Shown here one piece after another: positions 46,196-54,062 of a stretch of 64,000 bases of DNA; within the stretch, counting starts at the first letter, position 1, and each line of letters starts with the position of its first letter. The position numbers were made by a program, and so were the translations under genes. The notes below the pieces were generated by a model. That model had not been told where the DNA came from and searched no databases. It saw only the letters and a list, made by a program, of their open reading frames with translations. The stretch is taken from assembly GCA_018694835.1 (NCBI GenBank), contig JABHOG010000004.1, forward strand, positions 17,216 through 81,215, written 5' to 3'. The DNA comes from Planctomycetota bacterium. GTDB taxonomy: Bacteria > Planctomycetota > UBA8108 > UBA1146.

Positions 46196-48074
46196 TGGTT
46201 CCTGGCAGCATGATGACTTCGCAGTTGATGGTGGCAGGCTCATCGCCAAAGTTCGGGAAGTAACTGACTCCGCCGCCGATCGACACGACCCGGTCATCGA
46301 CACTATTGAGCACGCCATCTTCACCTGGAACAACACTCAAGGTGTGAAGCACCTTTGGCTGTGCCAGGGCTAGCAGAAGGCTACCGTCGGCAAACCCATC
46401 GAGGACGTCATCTGCGATCAATCCGTCGACATTGATGAAGGTGCCGAAGATTCCTGTCGGGTGAGTGATCGGATTGATGTCGCCGGTGGGATCCCAGGGG
46501 GGGTCATTCGCCGCATTGTAGAACGGATCGTAGATGCTCACGCCGACGATTCCATTGGCACAGGTGCCCTGCATCAACTCGACACAGCCAGTGGGCGTGG
46601 GAAGTTCGAAAGCTCCTCCTGCGGTTAATCCAACGGTCGTGGCGATCGTCACCCCGTTGTAAGTCCGACGAGTTTGCACTTGAACCAGGTCTGCCTCACT
46701 ACGAGAAAAGGATGCACAATTCATCGGATCGAAGACGACCAGTTCGATGTTGTTGAAGAGTGTCGCCTCACCTCCAAAGAGGGAGAAAGACAGTCCGTTG
46801 GAAGGTCCGAAACTGCTAAAGGTAGCGACCAGCAAATCGTTGGATCCACTACCGGTGGGGCAGGCAGGATCGTCATTGTCACCATTTGCAATCAGCACGA
46901 TATTGTTCAGCCCCGGGGTCGCGGGGATGTCGATGATCCCATCTTCCGTATCAAAATCGAACTCCAGGGTCGTATTGCGATGGATACCCAGGTTGATGAT
47001 CTGTGGCTCGTTGACACGTCCCGCTGCGACGATGCCTGCGGCGATTCGGTTGTCTCCAGTGGTGGCATCGAAGTACTCGAAGTTGGCCGAGTTACTGGTG
47101 TCCTGCTGCCATGGCATCTTGAACTGTGGCGCGAAGATGGTCGAGAGAGTTTGGAATCCTCCGGCGCTGAGGAGGAGGTCATCGGTGGTGCCTAGAAGCC
47201 CATCAAATCCAGCCAAACCGTTCATGCTGTGTCCCGCACGCCCACGCGCACTGAGGTACTCGGCATCGTCTCCGTTGGTCGTGATGGCGGGGATGAAGGC
47301 GAGGGCTCCGGGATCAAAGATTTCCATCGATTTGAGCGAAGGAAAGACGTTGATGTCGACCTGGAAGCCGGGCTGTCCCGGTGCGAAATTCGGATCGATG
47401 ATCGTCTCTGACCGCGATTCCTGGCCACCAGCGATCAGCACCCGGCCATTGGGCAGAAGTGTGGCGCTGTGGCGGAATCGAGGAGTGATCATGTCCTGGT
47501 TCAACTGCAGGAAATCGGGCGCGAATTCACGACTGCTGATGTCGTAGATCTCGGACACTTCCGTTGCCTGGGCGAACAGGGCATCGCCCGTTCCACCGCA
47601 GATGAAAACATTCCCATTGGGTAACAGCGTGGAGGTATGGAAGACTCGGCCGCCCTGGGTGAGCAGCATCAGATTGCCCTCGACATCGGTATCGATGAAA
47701 TCTCCGGAAACCGTGTCGGGAATCGGTTCGTTGAGGCCGACACTCGCTCCTTGGTCGAAGATCTCCGAAGCATCGAGGGAGGTGAGGAATCTTTCATCGC
47801 TGCCACCGACCACCAGTACGGTGCCGTCTTCAAGAGTGGTTGCGGTATGTCCATAGCGCGGAGAAACCATCGAAGGGCCGATGTAGGTCGCATTATCTTC
47901 GAGAAACTCAGCAGCATTGTTGATGTTAGGGACAGAACCGATGTCGCCGTGACATCCAACAAATCCCAGAAGAAATGGGAGGCCGATGATGAGAAGGCCC
48001 ATACACCTGAAGAGGGCGGATGGGAGATCTATCAATCGGTGAAACTCTGGCTGAGAATTGCAGTGGGGGCTCAT
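46173..48074 (-). CDS. Kelch-repeat lipoprotein, second paralogue
   Basis: About 633 residues. ATG 48074 supplies an arginine-containing n-region before the hydrophobic segment and lipobox FVGC; ATG 48002 is the alternative and lacks positive charge. Kelch repeats are clear: SPRYGHTATTLEDGTVLVVGG, TLLPNGNVFICGG and SATLLPNGRVLIAGGQ. Long insertions occur between blades, and some segments resemble metal- or sugar-binding loops (NIVLIANGDNDDP). It is the first gene of the kelch-HEAT-kelch run between the two gsp operons. Confidence 0.75.
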   Translation of the reverse strand: MSPHCNSQPEFHRLIDLPSALFRCMGLLIIGLPFLLGFVGCHGDIGSVPNINNAAEFLEDNATYIGPSMVSPRYGHTATTLEDGTVLVVGGSDERFLTSLDASEIFDQGASVGLNEPIPDTVSGDFIDTDVEGNLMLLTQGGRVFHTSTLLPNGNVFICGGTGDALFAQATEVSEIYDISSREFAPDFLQLNQDMITPRFRHSATLLPNGRVLIAGGQESRSETIIDPNFAPGQPGFQVDINVFPSLKSMEIFDPGALAFIPAITTNGDDAEYLSARGRAGHSMNGLAGFDGLLGTTDDLLLSAGGFQTLSTIFAPQFKMPWQQDTSNSANFEYFDATTGDNRIAAGIVAAGRVNEPQIINLGIHRNTTLEFDFDTEDGIIDIPATPGLNNIVLIANGDNDDPACPTGSGSNDLLVATFSSFGPSNGLSFSLFGGEATLFNNIELVVFDPMNCASFSRSEADLVQVQTRRTYNGVTIATTVGLTAGGAFELPTPTGCVELMQGTCANGIVGVSIYDPFYNAANDPPWDPTGDINPITHPTGIFGTFINVDGLIADDVLDGFADGSLLLALAQPKVLHTLSVVPGEDGVLNSVDDRVVSIGGGVSYFPNFGDEPATINCEVIMLPGTNAPDPTP

Positions 48075-48717
48075 TCGTTTCTGCTCTTTCCAAGCGGCGA
48101 CTGAAAGTGCAATTGACAGTCGCCAGGCTCTATTCGAAGTGGAGCTATAGCTGGCACCATCGTTTTCGATGCACACCAACCAAAGCGCAGTTTCCGATTC
48201 CGTCTCGTCCTGCTCATCGCCGCCAAGATTCTCGGGCAACGAGAGGGGCAGGAACCCCGCAGACGCAAATCAGACCGATGATCAAGGAACTGCCGGGGCT
48301 GTGAGCGCGGGGCCTGAGGGGCCGAGGCGCACGGATTCCAGAAGTACCTATTGCTCAAGTGGCGGATTGTAGATCGCCGACGGAACTCTGTCCACCAACG
48401 CCACCCGCTCCAGGAAAGTGGCCTGAAGTTGATTTCCAAACCGATCTCCCTGGATGTTCACTCCAGTATAGAGTGCATCATCAGTGCCAAAAGTGGGGGC
48501 CTGGAAAGCCCCGGAAAGGGGCTGAGAAGGGGGTTGTGTGCGATTTTGACACAGGAGCCAGATCCGCTGTCAAAGATATCTTACCGGGGGCAAATGGGTC
48601 GGGGAGGGGGCCGGAGAGTAAAAGTAGGGCCTCCGGGGCTCGAACCTGGGGATCACGCAATCCGAGTTCTCGCCATATCCTTCCGAAGGCCCCTCCATTG
48701 ATGATTTCGTCACGGGG
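48075..48717. other. 643-bp region without a supported gene
   Basis: This gap lies between the gspJ end and the second kelch start. The ORFs in it (48020-48304, 48169-48372, 48351-48778) have no ribosome sites or recognisable sequence. One encodes VGPPGLEPG, a known artefact of antisense tRNA-like DNA. An inverted repeat (AGTCGCC, about 48117, with GGCGACT, about 48102) and a tRNA-like segment (next entry) are present. The kelch promoter should lie near 48100-48200. Confidence 0.4.
48626..48693 (-). pseudogene. tRNA-like remnant with acceptor stem and T-arm
   Basis: On the minus strand, GGGGCCT and AGGCCCT form a 7-bp acceptor-like stem with one G-U pair. CCAGG-TTCGAGC-CCCGG forms a T-arm with one mismatch. 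The span is only 68 bases, and neither a D-arm nor a 5+7+5 anticodon arm folds between them, so it cannot be a working tRNA as read. It may be a decayed tRNA gene, a tRNA-derived integration scar or coincidence. Confidence 0.35.
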
Positions 48718-49653
48718 TCAGAAACTGCTGTTGCTCCCCTCGAGAAGCACCGATTCTGGATCCTCGACGAGGATCTGATCCGATGCGAGCAAGGGGACGA
48801 TGGTCGAGAAGACCTCCTCGAAAGGGGTGCCATCGTCATTGAGGATCTGACCCTGTTCGTCACTGTAGTGCAGGAAAAGAACGATCCGGACCGCCCTCGG
48901 CAGAGGTCGGGGGAGTGGTTCCTCGACGATCACCTCGCCTGTCGCGGGGTCGATGTCGCCCGGCTGAAGGACCGATCCTGTCGCGCTGCCAGTCGCCGCA
49001 GGGGAGTTCCCTTCCCCTTCAGAGGCTGCCGTAGCGGATGTGGGGGAACTGGCTTCTTCCGCTTCCATCGCTGCGATGGCGGCTCTCTCATCGAGATAGG
49101 GAAAGTCGGTCAGGTTCTGTTCTGGCAGCAAGGTCGAGGCATCCCAGTCCTGGGTCCACTCTCCCTCTTCCCCGAGGTACTCGATGTCGAGGGCCAGCAC
49201 CCGATCATAGATGGGGCTTCGATCGCCGGAATCGAAAGGATCCTCGGTCAGATCCCACGAGACCCGGCGGAACAGCACGCTGTCGCCATCCTTCCCCGGC
49301 CGTAGCGCATAGCCGATGGAACTGAGCTCTCCAGTCCAGTTGGGTGTGTCTTCCGAGGGCTCACCCACCGGTGAGGTGGTGATGAAATCGATGGAGTCCT
49401 CGGCGTTCTCCTCCTGGCCACTATCTTCACCACGGAATACGTCGGTACCGAGTCCGCGCCAGGCCACTCCCTGAAGATCGCGTCTCATCTGGGAGAGGAT
49501 CGCCTCTCCGACCTTGCCGGTGAGAGTGGCCCTCTTGATCCTTCGATCCGCCTCAAGGGTGGTGTCGAGGATGGTGTAGCACATCGACATCACGATGGTG
49601 AAGATTCCCAGTACCACGATCAACTCGATGAGGGTGAATCCTTTTTGTGCCAT
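48718..49653 (-). CDS. gspJ: Type II secretion minor pseudopilin GspJ
   Basis: A 311-residue prepilin with the methylation/cleavage motif QKG-FTLIELIVVLGIFTIV and Glu at +5. The body (RMRRDLQG-like SQMRRDLQGVAWRGLG, GYALRPGKDGDSVLFRRVSWDL) fits GspJ. A Ser/Ala/Thr/Glu-rich insertion sits at about 205-245. GspJ forms the pseudopilus tip with GspI and GspK. It follows gspI with a 1-base overlap. Confidence 0.85.
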   Translation of the reverse strand: MAQKGFTLIELIVVLGIFTIVMSMCYTILDTTLEADRRIKRATLTGKVGEAILSQMRRDLQGVAWRGLGTDVFRGEDSGQEENAEDSIDFITTSPVGEPSEDTPNWTGELSSIGYALRPGKDGDSVLFRRVSWDLTEDPFDSGDRSPIYDRVLALDIEYLGEEGEWTQDWDASTLLPEQNLTDFPYLDERAAIAAMEAEEASSPTSATAASEGEGNSPAATGSATGSVLQPGDIDPATGEVIVEEPLPRPLPRAVRIVLFLHYSDEQGQILNDDGTPFEEVFSTIVPLLASDQILVEDPESVLLEGSNSSF

Positions 49654-50117
49654 CAGAATCCCGATCCGTCGGTAGAGGAGTTCTGAATCTGGGCATTGGT
49701 GGCGAGTGGATCATCGGCTTCGACCAGCACTCGAGTGGTCAACACGTACTCTTCAGTGTTGATCAGATCTGGTCCCGGATACTCGAGGGTCAAAGTGATC
49801 TCGAGTAGTCGTGGGCCAGTCTCCTCCGTGGAGAGATCGGTCACGCTGGCGGACCAGGGCCAGCCTTCCGAGGAGTTATCGCTGCCGGGTAGTTGTGCCA
49901 TTCCGTCCAACCCCTCCGAGAGGCCAAAAGCGACCTCGTCGAGCGATTCTCTGGCAACACGTTCGACCAGCCTTAGATGATTGTAGTTGAAGGCTCGATC
50001 CACGGCGTCGGTTCTCATGTACAGCAAGGTCAGGAAGGAACCGCCGATGATGGCCAGCGCCATCACCAGTTCGATGAGCGTGAAGCCATCTAGCCTCTTG
50101 GAGTCTTGGACTACCAT
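49653..50117 (-). CDS. gspI: Type II secretion minor pseudopilin GspI
   Basis: A 154-residue prepilin with motif LDG-FTLIELVMALAIIGGSFL and Glu at +5. Size and position between gspH and gspJ fit GspI; the C-terminal half (ITLTLEYPGPDLINTEEYVLTTRVLV) is beta-rich. It overlaps gspH by 7 bases and gspJ by 1 base, so translation is coupled. A PilV-like name is the alternative. Confidence 0.8.
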   Translation of the reverse strand: MVVQDSKRLDGFTLIELVMALAIIGGSFLTLLYMRTDAVDRAFNYNHLRLVERVARESLDEVAFGLSEGLDGMAQLPGSDNSSEGWPWSASVTDLSTEETGPRLLEITLTLEYPGPDLINTEEYVLTTRVLVEADDPLATNAQIQNSSTDGSGF

Positions 50118-50641
50118 TGCGGAAACTCCGCTTCGTCCTCGGGCATGTACTGGATGCTGCCGATGATCGCCTCGAAGTAGACTGCGATCGAATTGTTTTC
50201 TTCATTGGTCAGCAACACGATGTGAGATCCTGTTGTGCCATACTCATCCAGCATGATATCGACGACCCCGGATTCCTCGGATCCACCATCGGGGTGCATG
50301 ATCCGTCTGATCTCGATCCCATCAGGAACCGTCATGGTTCCCATCGTTTGACGTGAGTCGATATCGAGATCAGGGTCTTCATCTTCTTGTGGAGGGAAGA
50401 CGATGGTGAAGGTGTTCTGGGACAGGTCGTACTGGATCACGTACTCCCCACCGACACCTCCGCCGAGACTCCGCGCCCAGCTGATATTCTGGCCGATAGT
50501 ACGGGCGCCAGATCGGAGGCGGTACTTGGGTGAAAGTCCGTCAAGATTCGGAGCCACAACGGATGCCAACAGGCCGAGGATCGTCACGACGACGATCAAC
50601 TCGATCATGGTGAATCCTCCAGTGGTGGCCTGCCGAGGCAT
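50111..50641 (-). CDS. gspH: Type II secretion minor pseudopilin GspH
   Basis: A 176-residue prepilin starting at ATG 50641 (MPRQATTGG), 4 bases after the gspG stop; the track start at 50755 lies inside gspG. The motif is TGG-FTMIELIVVVTILGLLASVV with Glu at +5, followed by RLRSGARTIGQNISWARSLGG. GspH is a minor pseudopilin below the tip complex. Confidence 0.82.
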   Translation of the reverse strand: MPRQATTGGFTMIELIVVVTILGLLASVVAPNLDGLSPKYRLRSGARTIGQNISWARSLGGGVGGEYVIQYDLSQNTFTIVFPPQEDEDPDLDIDSRQTMGTMTVPDGIEIRRIMHPDGGSEESGVVDIMLDEYGTTGSHIVLLTNEENNSIAVYFEAIIGSIQYMPEDEAEFPQW

Positions 50642-50645
50642 GAGC

Positions 50646-51077
50646 TCAGCGTCCGCTCTCGTCGGAGTAGATGTCGGCGTTGTAGTCACCGTTGGCATTA
50701 TCGCCACCCTCGACTCCGTCGGCCCCGAAGGAGATGAGGAGCGGACCCCGATCACCCAGCTCGTAGTAGTAGTACTCGAGGGTCCATGGATCGAGAGGTT
50801 CTGACGACAGGTACTCGATATTGGTGCCGCTTTGAGTTGCTGGAGGAGAAATCAACTCCTCGATGTTGTCGGGCCAACGCTTGTGGTCTTCCCTGAAGAG
50901 TCGAGCAGCGGTCATGATGCTGCTGAAGTCTGCACGAACAGCGGCGACCCTCGCCTGGTCTGATCTGCCAAACACACTCACAACCACGGTACTGGCAAGG
51001 ATTCCAAGAATCGTGATGACCACGATCAGTTCGATCAGCGAGAAACCCGCCTCATGCTTTTGCTTTCGACGGTTCAT
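50646..51077 (-). CDS. gspG: Type II secretion major pseudopilin GspG
   Basis: A 143-residue major pseudopilin with motif EAG-FSLIELIVVITILGILAS and Glu at +5. The mature core shows ALxAVR-like RVAAVRADFSSIMTAARLFREDHKRWP, then DPW, YYYEL and GADGVEGGDNANGD, the calcium-binding C-terminal loop of GspG. It builds the piston-like pseudopilus. It starts 48 bases after gspF. Confidence 0.93.
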   Translation of the reverse strand: MNRRKQKHEAGFSLIELIVVITILGILASTVVVSVFGRSDQARVAAVRADFSSIMTAARLFREDHKRWPDNIEELISPPATQSGTNIEYLSSEPLDPWTLEYYYYELGDRGPLLISFGADGVEGGDNANGDYNADIYSDESGR

Positions 51078-51124
51078 GGCCGCCTCCTTATCTTCAGTTT
51101 CATCCCGAGTTCATCGGGAAGAGT

Positions 51125-52339
51125 TTACAGATTGTTGAACTGCAACAGTGGTAACAGTACGGCCATGACGATGAACCCCACGACCACAGCGAGTAGCACG
51201 ATGATGATGGGCTCGATCATAGCGGTCAGTCTCTGGATGGAGAGATCGATCTCTTCCTCGTAAGTCTGAGAGATTCGGTCGAGCACGCTTTCGAGTTCTC
51301 CGCTCTGCTCTCCAACGGCGATCATGTAGCCCACCATGGGAGGGAACATCTTGGACTTCTTGAGCGGAGTGGAGATGTCAGCACCCTCGACAATGCGATC
51401 TGCAACCTCGGAGAGGGTCTTGGCCATCAATGAGTTGTTGACGACCTTTCCAACGATGTTCAGGGCGTCGAGTGCTGGGAGTCCGCTCTTGAGCAAGATG
51501 GACAGGGTAACCGTGAATCTGGAGATTGCGGATCGTTGCAAGAGCGAACCGATGACGGGAATTTTTAACAGGAAAGTGTCGTATATCAATCGCCCCTTCT
51601 CGGTGGCGATCAGGCTCTTGAGGAAGATCATTATGAGCAGTGTACCGATCATTCCGGGTAGCCAGTATGACTTGAACATGTCACTGATGAAGATCAGGAT
51701 CTCGGTCGGGCGGGGCAAGACATTGCCCTTCTTCACCAGCATCTCGGTGATCTTTGGCACAACGAAGGTCATCAAGAAGGACACGACCATGATTCCGACC
51801 ATCACCATGATCGCAGGATAGGTCAGCGCTGCAGAAATCTTGCCGCGGAGGGACGCCTGTTTTTGCAGGTAGTCTGCAAGACTCAGCAGCACCTCGTCGA
51901 GATTTCCACTCGCCTCACCTGCGCGAACCATGTTGATGTAGAGATCACTGAAGTAGGCAGGGTGCAGAGAGAATGCATCTGCCAGTCCCGCTCCAGAGAC
52001 AATCTTCTCGCGAATGTCGCGGAAGATCACTTCCATCCTGCGATCTTCGATCTGTTCTACCAGCACGGCCAATGCTTCCGAGAGATGGACTCCGGAAGCG
52101 AGAAGTGTCGAAAACTGTCGAGTCAGGATGGCCAGGTCACGGATGTTTGCTTTGCGCTGCAATTGGAAACGGCCTACAGTCCCGCCACCACGTGCGATGG
52201 CATCGATCCGCTGCATCTGAGTGACACGCAGCTTTTTATGACGCAACTTGTCGCGCCCATCGCGTGCCGTATCGGCATCGATGGTGCCCTTCTTGTTGCG
52301 ACCACGGCTGTCGATGGCCTGGTAGGAGTAGATCGGCAT
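51125..52339 (-). CDS. gspF: Type II secretion inner membrane platform protein GspF
   Basis: A 404-residue polytopic protein with the duplicated GspF domain: MPIYSYQAIDSRGRNKKGTI at the start, LAILTRQFSTLLASGVHLSEAL, and later RFTVTLSILLKSGLPALDALNI. Three membrane helices are visible, the last near the C-terminus (PIIIVLLAVVVGFIVMAVLLPL). GspF couples the ATPase to pseudopilus assembly. It starts 19 bases after gspE. Confidence 0.96.
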   Translation of the reverse strand: MPIYSYQAIDSRGRNKKGTIDADTARDGRDKLRHKKLRVTQMQRIDAIARGGGTVGRFQLQRKANIRDLAILTRQFSTLLASGVHLSEALAVLVEQIEDRRMEVIFRDIREKIVSGAGLADAFSLHPAYFSDLYINMVRAGEASGNLDEVLLSLADYLQKQASLRGKISAALTYPAIMVMVGIMVVSFLMTFVVPKITEMLVKKGNVLPRPTEILIFISDMFKSYWLPGMIGTLLIMIFLKSLIATEKGRLIYDTFLLKIPVIGSLLQRSAISRFTVTLSILLKSGLPALDALNIVGKVVNNSLMAKTLSEVADRIVEGADISTPLKKSKMFPPMVGYMIAVGEQSGELESVLDRISQTYEEEIDLSIQRLTAMIEPIIIVLLAVVVGFIVMAVLLPLLQFNNL

Positions 52340-52358
52340 CTGGGCTCCTGGCTAACTT

Positions 52359-54062
52359 CTAGAAGACATCCATTTGGGTGACACGAAAGACTTCATCGGT
52401 AGTGGTGATTCCTTGTGCCACTTTCCTGGCACCGTCCATGCGCAAGGTCCTCAGGTGACCCGATTCGACGGCGACCTGCTTGATCACCGAGGCACTGGTG
52501 CGTGCGATGATCTGGTCGCGAATCGTTTCATTGACGGTGAGGATCTCGTAAATCGCAGTCCGGTCGTAGTAACCCCGGCCGAGGCAATTCTCACAGCCAC
52601 GACCGCGATAGAGTAGTCCCTCGAGCAGGTCGTCTCGGGTCAACCCAAGATTCACCAGTTCGCTGGACTCTGGCTCATAGGACTCCTTGCAGCGGTGACA
52701 GATCACTCTCACCAGTCGCTGGGCGACCACGCCGATCAGCGAAGAGGAAACGAGGTAGGGTTCGACCCCGAGATCGATCATTCGAGTCACCGCACCTGCA
52801 GAATCGTTGGTGTGAAGGGTGGAGAAGACCAGGTGACCGGTATTTGAGGCCTGTACGGCAATCCCGGCAGTTTCCTCGTCTCGAATCTCTCCTACCATCA
52901 TCACATCTGGATCCTGCCGCATCAGCGATCGGAGGCCTGAGGCGAAAGTGAGACCTTTCTTCGTCGAAACCTGGATCTGGCTGATGGTGTCGAGGTTGTA
53001 TTCGATGGGGTCCTCGATGGTGATGATGTTCAACTCTTGTGAGTCCATCTCGGACAGGCCGGCATAGAGGGTCGTGGTCTTTCCAGAACCGGTGGGCCCT
53101 GTGACCAGCAAGACGCCATGGGAAGAGTTGATCAACTTGTCGAGAATCTGGTAATTCTCGCTGTCGAGACCGATCTCTTCCAACTTGTAGAGGCGTGCGG
53201 TCTTGTCGAGAAGACGGAACACGATTCTTTCGCCATAACTGGTTGGGACCGAGGAGATCCTCACGTCCAGATCTCCGTCTCCAACCTTGAGCGAGGTTCG
53301 ACCATCCTGGGGGAGTCTACGCTCGGCGATATCCATCTTGCCCATCACTTTGACCCTCGAAACGAGTGCGTCCTGGATCTTCTTGGGAATGACCTTGGTA
53401 TCGTAAAGAATTCCATCGATGCGATACCTGACCTGCAGGCGATCGGCAAAAGGCTGCAGGTGAATGTCGGATGCTCGGTTCTTTTGCGCCTCGAACATGA
53501 TCGTGTTCATCAGCTTGATGATTGGAGCCTTGTTGGCGATGTCGAGTACGTCCTCGGTCTCGTCGATTTCAGCTGCGATTCCGATCAGATCGTCCTCATC
53601 GAGTCCTTCGAGGAGTTCGTCCACATCAGCACTCGATTTTTGAAACGCTCGGTTGATCAGAGCGGTGATCTCCGCACGAGGAGAGATCACGGGTTCGACG
53701 ACTCTATCGACCATCGCTGCGAGGTCATCCATCGGCTGTACGTCGAGCGGATCGCAGGTGGCGACATGAATAACTCCTGGGGTCTCACTGACGGCCACCA
53801 GGTTGTAGGTGCGCGCAAATTGTGGGGGCACCATATGAGTGAATTCTTCAGGAACACTGCAATCGGTGAGATCGGGGAAATACGGGATGCGAAGCCTCTT
53901 CGATAGCGCTTCCAGTAGAGCCACTTCGGTGACATAACCTTTCTCACGAAGGATCTTGTCGAGAGGCATGCCGGTGGAGTGTTCCTCCTGCTGGCACTCG
54001 TTCAACTGGTCTTCGTTGAGGAGTCCTTCTTCGATCAGATCGCTGAAGAGGGAGAGTCTCAT
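52359..54062 (-). CDS. gspE: Type II secretion ATPase GspE
   Basis: A 567-residue cytoplasmic hexameric ATPase powering pseudopilus assembly. Present are the N-terminal GspE/PilB domain (SDLIEEGLLNEDQLNEC), Walker A GPTGSGKTTTLY, an Asp-box region, Walker B QDPDVMMVGEIRDEETA, the His-box STLHTNDSAGAVTRM and the zinc-binding tetracysteine CHRC..CENC. The start overlaps the gspD stop in ATGA. Confidence 0.97.
   Translation of the reverse strand: MRLSLFSDLIEEGLLNEDQLNECQQEEHSTGMPLDKILREKGYVTEVALLEALSKRLRIPYFPDLTDCSVPEEFTHMVPPQFARTYNLVAVSETPGVIHVATCDPLDVQPMDDLAAMVDRVVEPVISPRAEITALINRAFQKSSADVDELLEGLDEDDLIGIAAEIDETEDVLDIANKAPIIKLMNTIMFEAQKNRASDIHLQPFADRLQVRYRIDGILYDTKVIPKKIQDALVSRVKVMGKMDIAERRLPQDGRTSLKVGDGDLDVRISSVPTSYGERIVFRLLDKTARLYKLEEIGLDSENYQILDKLINSSHGVLLVTGPTGSGKTTTLYAGLSEMDSQELNIITIEDPIEYNLDTISQIQVSTKKGLTFASGLRSLMRQDPDVMMVGEIRDEETAGIAVQASNTGHLVFSTLHTNDSAGAVTRMIDLGVEPYLVSSSLIGVVAQRLVRVICHRCKESYEPESSELVNLGLTRDDLLEGLLYRGRGCENCLGRGYYDRTAIYEILTVNETIRDQIIARTSASVIKQVAVESGHLRTLRMDGARKVAQGITTTDEVFRVTQMDVF

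Noticed and set aside
48626-48693. A functional tRNA gene
   Set aside because: Only 68 bases, no D-arm and no anticodon stem-loop; kept only as a remnant.
48351-48701. Small plus-strand ORF with VGPPGLEPG
   Set aside because: This peptide is a known artefact of translating DNA antisense to tRNA-like T-arms.
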